This document shows, piece after piece, positions 1 to 5,015 of a stretch of DNA of 8,966 nucleotides. Origin of the DNA: JBDTZF01 sp040005265. GTDB taxonomy: Bacteria > Verrucomicrobiota > Verrucomicrobiia > Chthoniobacterales > UBA10450. Both the position numbers and the translations under genes were made by a program. Within the stretch, counting starts at the first letter, position 1. The number at the start of each line of letters is the position of its first letter. The notes below the pieces were generated by a model, which had not been told where the DNA came from, made no database searches, and saw only the letters and a program-made list of their open reading frames with translations. The stretch spans positions 1-8,966 of the forward strand of contig JBDTZF010000112.1 in NCBI GenBank assembly GCA_040005265.1, written 5' to 3'.

Positions 1-16
1 ACGGCGATAACTGATT

Positions 17-114
17 GGAGGGCGTCCGCGCTGTCGGCGGCCTATTTTTCTGGATACGACGACCCCTGCTGGCCAAAAGACAAAGTTTGGGCGCCGACGG
101 CACGGACGCCCTCC
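17..114. repeat. Inverted repeat pair (GGAG-type palindromic element)
   Basis: Arms at 17-41 and 90-114 are near-complementary. Both begin, reading inward, with GGAGGGCGTCCG and continue into a CTGTCGGCG or CCGTCGGCG segment. They are separated by a 48-bp spacer with no gene. The element starts 16 nt after the downstream end of the reductase gene (its stop codon is at 130-132). The GGAG tetranucleotide at both outer ends matches the plan of the other elements in the window, but the stem sequence is a different variant. There is no T-tract, so a classical intrinsic terminator is not supported, although the hairpin could stabilise or end the reductase transcript. Confidence 0.6.
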
Positions 115-129
115 AGTAGGTGTCGCCTT

Positions 130-1119
130 TCAGCGACTCATCAGTTTCATCATCTCTTCCGGATAACGCGAGCCGGCGAATGCATTCTTCGGAGCAAACT
201 CGTTGATACGATCGAGATCGTCTTTTGTAAGATCGACATCGAGCGCGCCGACATTCTCCTGCAGATATTTCCGGCGTTTCGTACCCGGAATCGGCACGAT
301 ATCGTTGCCTTGGGCGAGCACCCACGCGAGGGCAAGCTGCGCCGGCGTGCAACGTTTCTCTTGCGCAACTTCTTCGACGCGCTTCACCAGTTCGAGATTG
401 TGCTGAAAGTTCTCGCTTTGAAACCGCGGCGTTGATTTTCGATAATCCTCCTCCGGCAAGTCCTCGGGCTTTTGAATCTTGCCGGTAAGAAATCCGCGGC
501 CCAGCGGACTGTACGGGACGAAGCCAATCCCCAGTTCGCGGCAAACAGCGATTACTTCATCCTCCGGGTCGCGCGTCCAAAGCGAGTACTCTGATTGCAG
601 CGCAGTGATTGGATGAACAGCATGCGCGCGCCGGATTGTTTCCGGGCCTGCTTCCGACAAACCGAGAAATCGCACTTTCCCTTCGCGCACCAGTCCGGCC
701 ATCGCGCCGATTGTTTCCTCGATCGGCGTGTCGCGATCGACGCGATGCTGATAATAAAGGTCGATTACATCGACACCGAGCCGGCGCAAGCTGCCTTCGC
801 AGGATTGGCGCACGTAATTTGGTTTGCCGCTGATGCCGCGAAACTGCGGTTTTGTGGGATCTCGTAAAATTCCAAATTTAGTCGCGATGACGACCTGATC
901 GCGCTGCCCTTTCAGCTCGCGACCCAGCAACTGTTCGTTCGTGTGCGGACCGTACATGTCGGCGGTATCGAAGAACGTAATCCCGAGCTCGAGCGCTCGA
1001 TGAATTGTCGCGACAGATTCGGCATCGTCGCGCCCACCGTAAAAATCCGACATCCCCATGCAGCCGAGCCCAATCGCCGAAACCACCGGCCCGCCACGTC
1101 CCAATTTTCGTTGTTTCAT
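130..1119 (-). CDS. Aldo/keto reductase (AKR13/YakC-like)
   Basis: A 329-residue NADPH-dependent aldo/keto reductase, a cytosolic TIM-barrel enzyme that reduces aldehydes or ketones; the substrate cannot be read from sequence. The catalytic tetrad is complete: D51 and Y56 in FFDTADMYG, K81 in VIATKFG, and H125 in DLYYQHRVD. The region SEYSLWTRDPE...GIGFVPYSPLGRGFLTGKI (about 190-240) and the C-terminal VPIPGTKRRKYLQENVGA are typical of the branch that includes YakC and plant/fungal pyridoxal-reductase-like proteins. The ATG at 1119 is preferred because MKQRKLGRGGPVVSAIGLGCMGMS is the family N-terminus; a longer reading to 1230 would only add translated sequence of the upstream gene. Its ATG overlaps the upstream stop as ATGA (1116-1119), with a G-rich GGTGGGG ribosome-binding stretch just before it, so coupled translation is likely. 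Enzyme class is certain, physiological role unknown. Confidence 0.93.
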   Translation of the reverse strand: MKQRKLGRGGPVVSAIGLGCMGMSDFYGGRDDAESVATIHRALELGITFFDTADMYGPHTNEQLLGRELKGQRDQVVIATKFGILRDPTKPQFRGISGKPNYVRQSCEGSLRRLGVDVIDLYYQHRVDRDTPIEETIGAMAGLVREGKVRFLGLSEAGPETIRRAHAVHPITALQSEYSLWTRDPEDEVIAVCRELGIGFVPYSPLGRGFLTGKIQKPEDLPEEDYRKSTPRFQSENFQHNLELVKRVEEVAQEKRCTPAQLALAWVLAQGNDIVPIPGTKRRKYLQENVGALDVDLTKDDLDRINEFAPKNAFAGSRYPEEMMKLMSR

Positions 1120-2012
1120 GTTTGCCCCACCCAGGTTCGCGGCGCGTATTCTTCCCAGCGATCGCGGATCGCTTGAAACTCCGCTTTGCTCAACAGACCC
1201 GCCGTAAGCGCCTCCGCATTTTCGCGCCACCGTTCCGGCTTTGTGGTTCCGACAATGGCCGTGTGCACGCCGGGGGCGCTCAGCGTAAAGCGCAACGCGA
1301 TGCTGATTGCTTTTTTTAAATCAGAGCCGCGCAAAAAATCATAGTTCAATTTACGGAGCCGTTCCCAATAAGTGTGGTGATACGACTCGACCGGCTTGTG
1401 TCCTGTCTTCCACGCTGCATTGGCGATAGGCCGCTTCGCGATCACGCCCATTTTCTTGGCCAGTGGCAAAGTTAGATCGATCGCTTCCTGATCGGCGATG
1501 CTGATCGATGTCTGTAACGTGTCGAACACGCCGGATTCCACCGCGAAATGCGCCGCATGACTGTCTCCGCTGTAACCGATGTAGCGAGTGTGGCCGCGTT
1601 CTCGCGCCGTCTGCAACGCCGTAATCGCTTCGCCTTTGCGCAACGTTGATTCCGAACAACTGTGCAACTGGACAAGATCGACATGATCGGTCTGCAACCG
1701 GCTCAGGCTGCGCTCGATGCTTTTCAAGATCGAATCAGCCGACCAATTCGCGGCACTCTCCATCCCGTGCGGGTGCCCGCATTTGGTGAACAGATAAAAT
1801 TCTTTGCGCCGGCCGCTGACGGCGCGACCGATCGCTTCCTCGCTGCCTTGGTAACATTCCGCTGTGTCGATCACGTTCAATCCCGCGTCGAGCGCACTGT
1901 TCAAAAGGTTCTCGATGGTTTCTTGCGATGTGTTTTCGTAACCGATCTCCGCGCCGCCGAACCCGAGCACGGTCACATCCATGTCTGTTTTGCCGAGACG
2001 TCGTTTTTCCAT
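1116..2012 (-). CDS. Aldo/keto reductase, second subfamily
   Basis: A 298-residue aldo/keto reductase. The fold starts with the family motif LGKTDMDVTVLGFGGAEIG, and the tetrad is present: D49 and Y54 in VIDTAECYQGSEE, K77 in LFTKCG, H117 in DLVQLHS. The NADPH-binding C-terminus shows ALRFTLSAPGVHTAIVGTTKPERWREN (about 240-267). It is clearly not a recent duplicate of its downstream neighbour: it is shorter and differs in most loops, so the pair combines two subfamilies. The ATG at 2012 has no recognisable Shine-Dalgarno sequence. Instead, a GTAG palindrome pair begins 10 nt upstream, so the leader consists largely of repeat. The gene is first of a two-gene unit, overlapping the next reductase by 4 bp, and lies 306 bp after purM, so it is probably transcribed separately from the purine genes. 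Substrate unknown. Confidence 0.92.
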   Translation of the reverse strand: MEKRRLGKTDMDVTVLGFGGAEIGYENTSQETIENLLNSALDAGLNVIDTAECYQGSEEAIGRAVSGRRKEFYLFTKCGHPHGMESAANWSADSILKSIERSLSRLQTDHVDLVQLHSCSESTLRKGEAITALQTARERGHTRYIGYSGDSHAAHFAVESGVFDTLQTSISIADQEAIDLTLPLAKKMGVIAKRPIANAAWKTGHKPVESYHHTYWERLRKLNYDFLRGSDLKKAISIALRFTLSAPGVHTAIVGTTKPERWRENAEALTAGLLSKAEFQAIRDRWEEYAPRTWVGQT

Positions 2013-2022
2013 TCAGATAATT

Positions 2023-2079
2023 GTAGGGCGTTTCTGTGAAACGCCAATTCTGGATGGGCGCCTGACACAGACGCTCTAC
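2023..2079. repeat. GTAG-type REP pair (BIME-like)
   Basis: Two head-to-head hairpins. On the plus strand at 2023-2045: GTAG, then stem GGCGTTTC, loop TGT, stem GAAACGCC. On the minus strand at 2079-2057: GTAG, A, then GCGTCTG, loop TGT, CAGGCGC. The stems differ but each arm change is largely matched in the partner arm, so hairpin structure is kept. The pair lies in the leader of the upstream reductase gene. The same family occurs twice inside purL (5347-5369 and 6235-6260). Confidence 0.8.
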
Positions 2080-2093
2080 AACATCAAAACACT

Positions 2094-2250
2094 TGTCATC
2101 CCGAGCCGCGAAGACATTGCCAGTCCGGCTCGGACCGAGGGATCCCGCAGTCGCCGCCAACGCGCCGAAATACCACTGAACCGCGATCGCAACGTTAAAT
2201 CGCGAGCGTTGCTCTTTATTGCGAAGTCCTTCGCTTCGCTCAGGATGACA
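2094..2250. repeat. HPERSEG-type inverted repeat element
   Basis: Outer ends are an inverted pair: TGTCATCCCGAG at 2094-2105 and CTCAGGATGACA at 2239-2250 (11 of 12 complementary). The ends resemble the widely dispersed bacterial repeat whose conceptual translation gives HPERSEG or VILSEAKD peptides. The interior holds a hairpin, CCGAGCC with GGCTCGG, near 2100-2133, and a TCCGGCTCGGA motif at 2124-2134 that recurs elsewhere in the window. Any open reading frame across the element is a by-product of the repeat. Together with its neighbours it fills nearly all of the 306-bp gap between purM and the reductase pair. Confidence 0.65.
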
Positions 2251-2254
2251 GAAT

Positions 2255-2311
2255 GGAGGGACGCGCTCCGTCGCGTCCGTAGATCTCGGACATGACAGAG
2301 CATGTCCCTCC
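2255..2311. repeat. GGAG-type REP pair downstream of purM
   Basis: Two head-to-head copies. On the plus strand at 2255-2278: GGAG, stem GGACGCG, loop CTCCGT, stem CGCGTCC. On the minus strand at 2311-2288: GGAG, stem GGACATG, loop CTCTGT, stem CATGTCC. The two stems differ by compensatory changes in both arms. The element begins 7 nt beyond the purM stop codon. By analogy with enterobacterial BIMEs it may protect or terminate the purine mRNA, though no U-tract follows. Confidence 0.85.
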
Positions 2312-2318
2312 ACCGCAT

Positions 2319-3317
2319 CTAAAGCACCAGAATAGTTTTCCCGGTTCCGCGCTCGATTCGACCTATGCGCTTTGCCCGCAATATCGACATCGCGCGCTTC
2401 GAATCGCGCTCGGAGACGATTGCCACCATGCCGATGCCCATATTAAAAACCTGATACATCTCCGCAGGGTCGACACCTCCATTTTGCTGCAAGATTTCGA
2501 AGATGCGCGGGACTCGCCACGATTTTGTTTCAATCACCGCGTCGCAATTTTTCGGCAGAACACGCGGCAGATTATCAATCAAGCCCCCGCCGGTGATATG
2601 CGCCAGGCCCTTGATCATGCCGATCGGTGCCTTCGCGAGGAGCGGCTGATAATTCTTATGGACGCGCAGAAGTTCCTTCCCCACCCTGCCTGGCTTTAAA
2701 CGCATTTTCTCGAACAGAATCTTGCGGGCGAGCGAGTACCCGTTTGTGTGCAGACCGTTCGAAGCCAGGCCAAGAATTACGTCGCCCGATTTGATCTTGC
2801 TGCCATCGATGAGCTTTGTGCGGTCGACCACGCCGACGATGCAACCAGCCAGATCGTATTCGCCTTTCCGATACATCCCGGGCATTTGGGCGGTTTCACC
2901 GCCGATAAGCGCGCAACCGGCAGCTTTGCAGGCGCGAGAAAATCCGCGCAGCAACTCATTGAAAACGCGCGGTTCCAGCTTTTCGCAGCCGATGTAATCG
3001 AGGAAGAAAAGCGGCCGCGCTCCGAGCACGGCGATATCGTTTACGCAATGATTCACCAGATCGGCGCCGACCGTGTCGTGCTTGTTCAACGCAAACGCGA
3101 TTTTTAATTTTGTTCCGACACCGTCGACGCTGGTCACGAGGATCGGCTCGCGCATCCCCGAAAAGTTTGGCCGAAATAATCCGCCGAAGCCGCCGACCCT
3201 GCCGAGCACCTCGGGACCATGCGTTTGCCTTACCAGCGACTGAATGCGGCCCTTCAGTCGATTGCCAAGATCGACATCGACGCCCGCAGACGCGTAAGCT
3301 TTTTTCTTTCTTTTCAT
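2319..3317 (-). CDS. purM: Phosphoribosylformylglycinamidine cyclo-ligase (AIR synthetase)
   Basis: Fifth step of de novo purine synthesis: ATP-dependent ring closure of FGAM to 5-aminoimidazole ribonucleotide, in the cytosol. The 332-residue protein is close to the usual length (about 345). Visible PurM motifs, in order: YASAGVDVDLGN (8-19), TSVDGVGTKLKIA (62-74), DLVNHCVNDIAVLGARPLFFLDY (86-108, ATP/metal-binding acidic loop), GGETAQMPGMY (139-149), GLASNGLHTNGYSLAR (183-198), HITGGGLIDNLPR (240-252) and FNMGIGMV (291-298). The ATG at 3317 is chosen because the family N-terminus starts there. An in-frame TTG at 3383 would add 22 residues translated purely from the repeat at 3322-3381 (MEGHAPSCP...DATERVPPS). 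There is no Shine-Dalgarno before the ATG; the bases just upstream are CCCTCC, the end of that repeat. Last gene of purL-purF-purM. Confidence 0.97.
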   Translation of the reverse strand: MKRKKKAYASAGVDVDLGNRLKGRIQSLVRQTHGPEVLGRVGGFGGLFRPNFSGMREPILVTSVDGVGTKLKIAFALNKHDTVGADLVNHCVNDIAVLGARPLFFLDYIGCEKLEPRVFNELLRGFSRACKAAGCALIGGETAQMPGMYRKGEYDLAGCIVGVVDRTKLIDGSKIKSGDVILGLASNGLHTNGYSLARKILFEKMRLKPGRVGKELLRVHKNYQPLLAKAPIGMIKGLAHITGGGLIDNLPRVLPKNCDAVIETKSWRVPRIFEILQQNGGVDPAEMYQVFNMGIGMVAIVSERDSKRAMSILRAKRIGRIERGTGKTILVL

Positions 3318-3321
3318 TGAT

Positions 3322-3381
3322 GGAGGGACGCGCTCTGTCGCATCCACAAGATTAATGGGACATGACGGAGCATGTCCCTCC
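3322..3381. repeat. GGAG-type REP pair filling the purF-purM spacer
   Basis: Sixty of the 66 bp between purF and purM are a head-to-head GGAG pair. Plus-strand copy 3322-3345: GGAG, GGACGCG, loop CTCTGT, CGCATCC (one unpaired position). Minus-strand copy 3381-3358: GGAG, GGACATG, loop CTCCGT, CATGTCC. The two copies are also largely complementary to each other, so the spacer RNA can fold either as two small hairpins or as one long one ending 4 nt before the purM ATG. It is the same pair type as at 2255-2311. Confidence 0.87.
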
Positions 3382-3383
3382 AA

Positions 3384-4892
3384 CTACTTCAGATCCGCGA
3401 ACAATGTCGGGTGCGCTTCCTGGTCGGCCAGCGCTTTGGCCCGGCTTTCCCTTTTTTCCATGATGAACTTGTCGAGTGCGGGATCAACGGCCAGCGGATA
3501 ATTGCCATTGAAACAGGCGAGACAAAATTCGTTCATCGGTTTCCCGGTCGCGCGCACCATTCCTTCGATGTCGAGATAACCCAGGCTGTCCACGCCAAGA
3601 TACTTGCAGATTTGTTCCATCGACATCTGATTGGCGATCAACTTGTCCGGATCGGGAAAATCGATCCCATAGTGGCAGGCGAATCGATGAGGCGGACAAC
3701 TCACCCTCATATGCACTTCCTTCGCGCCGGCTTCCCGCAAATTCACGACACGGGCACGCGCGGTAGTACCGCGCACAATTGAATCATCGACAACGACCAC
3801 GCGTTTCCCGGCCACCGCTTCCTTGATCAAATTCAACTTCACGCGCACATCGAAATCACGAATCAACTGGCTCGGCTGCAAGAACGTGCGGCCGATGTAG
3901 TGATTGCGCACAAAGGCGTGCACATAGGGAATGTTAAGCTCGTGTGCGAAACCAAGCGCCGCGTAATTTCCTGAGTCAGGCACCGGCACGACGATGTCCG
4001 CTTCGACTGGAAATGCTTTCGCCAGCTCGCGCCCCATTTCCGTGCGCACCTTGGCGACGTTTATGCCGCCGATGATGCTGTCCGGCCGCGCGAAGTAAAC
4101 ATACTCAAACATGCAGAACGCTGGTTGCTGCGGTTGAAACGGAAATTCCGAACGCAAACCGTTTTCGTCGATGATGAGCACTTCGCCCGGCTCGATCTCG
4201 CGAATAAACTCGGCGTGAATGAGGTCGAGCGCGCATGTTTCGGACGCAAGAATGTATGCACCGTCAAGCTTGCCGAGCGAGAGCGGTCGCCAGCCGAACG
4301 GATCGCGCACCGCGATCAACTCGCGTTCGCTCATAATAATGATGGAGAACGCGCCCTGGATCCTGCGCAGGGCCGACAGAACGCTGCTCCCGTTATCGGC
4401 GGGCCGCGCCAACAAATGCAAAATGATCTCGCTGTCGGCCGTGGTCTGAAAAATCGATCCCTTACGCTCGAGTTCGTCACGCAAAACATCGGCATTAATC
4501 AGGTTTCCATTGTGGGCAATGGCCAGCTGGCCGCGCACGCAATCGACCACGAACGGTTGCGCGTTCTTGATCGTGCTTGATCCCGTCGTGGAATAACGGG
4601 TGTGGCCCACCGCTCGGGTCCCTTTGAGTTTCTCCAAATCATCCTGACCGAAAACCTGCGAAACAAGTCCCATCCCCTTGTGTTGAAGAAACGTCTGGCC
4701 CGGGCCGCTGGTCGTGACAATCCCCGCGCTCTCCTGTCCTCGATGCTGGAGCGCGAAAAGCCCGTAGTAGGTCAAGACCGCCGCATTCGGATGGCCGAAC
4801 ACGCCAAAAAGTCCGCATTCATGCTGCGGATAGGACTCGGCGTCGGTAGGCTCAGGGATGTCGATCTGGTCGGGAGGGATCACGTAAGACAA
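3384..4892 (-). CDS. purF: Amidophosphoribosyltransferase (glutamine PRPP amidotransferase)
   Basis: Commits PRPP to purine synthesis by forming 5-phosphoribosylamine with glutamine-derived ammonia. The N-terminal Ntn glutaminase begins at the nucleophile C26 in HECGLFGVFG, implying removal of a propeptide of about 25 residues; GHTRYST (96-102) and HNGNL (127-131) are also present. The C-terminal phosphoribosyltransferase carries the PRPP loop VVVVDDSIVRGTTA (365-378). Cysteines C260 (AFCMFEYVYFARPDS), C399 (VSCPP), C457 and C460 (CLAC) match the [4Fe-4S] ligand pattern of the Bacillus-type enzyme. At 502 residues it is of normal size. There is no ATG start: the frame opens with TTG at 4892 after an in-frame TAA, and GTG at 4883 is the alternative, better spaced from a weak GGTGA. 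It follows purL by 123 bp; its TAG stop is in frame with purM. Confidence 0.97.
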   Translation of the reverse strand: MSYVIPPDQIDIPEPTDAESYPQHECGLFGVFGHPNAAVLTYYGLFALQHRGQESAGIVTTSGPGQTFLQHKGMGLVSQVFGQDDLEKLKGTRAVGHTRYSTTGSSTIKNAQPFVVDCVRGQLAIAHNGNLINADVLRDELERKGSIFQTTADSEIILHLLARPADNGSSVLSALRRIQGAFSIIIMSERELIAVRDPFGWRPLSLGKLDGAYILASETCALDLIHAEFIREIEPGEVLIIDENGLRSEFPFQPQQPAFCMFEYVYFARPDSIIGGINVAKVRTEMGRELAKAFPVEADIVVPVPDSGNYAALGFAHELNIPYVHAFVRNHYIGRTFLQPSQLIRDFDVRVKLNLIKEAVAGKRVVVVDDSIVRGTTARARVVNLREAGAKEVHMRVSCPPHRFACHYGIDFPDPDKLIANQMSMEQICKYLGVDSLGYLDIEGMVRATGKPMNEFCLACFNGNYPLAVDPALDKFIMEKRESRAKALADQEAHPTLFADLK

Positions 4893-4924
4893 TTCACCAG
4901 ATTAATCAGCATTCAATCGCGCGA

Positions 4925-5015
4925 TTTTGGAATGCGGCGGTGCTCTGGCGGTTCCCGCTTCGGCCATGGATGCGCGCGCCAGTACAAAGCGGCGGAGCAC
5001 TGCCGCAGTCCAAAA
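4925..5015. repeat. Inverted repeat abutting the purL stop codon
   Basis: Arms 4925-4951 and 4989-5015 match in inverse orientation at about 22 of 27 positions. Each arm, read inward, is TTTTGGA, then A or C, then TGCGGC, G or A, GTGCTC. The spacer is 37 bp. The right arm ends exactly at the purL stop codon (5016-5018), and the element occupies 91 of the 123 bp between purL and purF. It lacks the GTAG/GGAG tetranucleotide and so looks like a distinct palindromic family. It could modulate purL-purF mRNA stability. Confidence 0.75.

Noticed and set aside
2255..2311. Rho-independent terminator after purM
   Set aside because: The hairpins are good but no T-tract follows on the minus strand, and the same element occurs inside the operon and inside purL, so it is annotated as a repeat.
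1735..2313. 192-codon open frame on the minus strand containing HPERSEGLRNKEQ
   Set aside because: It is the conceptual translation of the intergenic repeats running into an out-of-frame part of the reductase gene.
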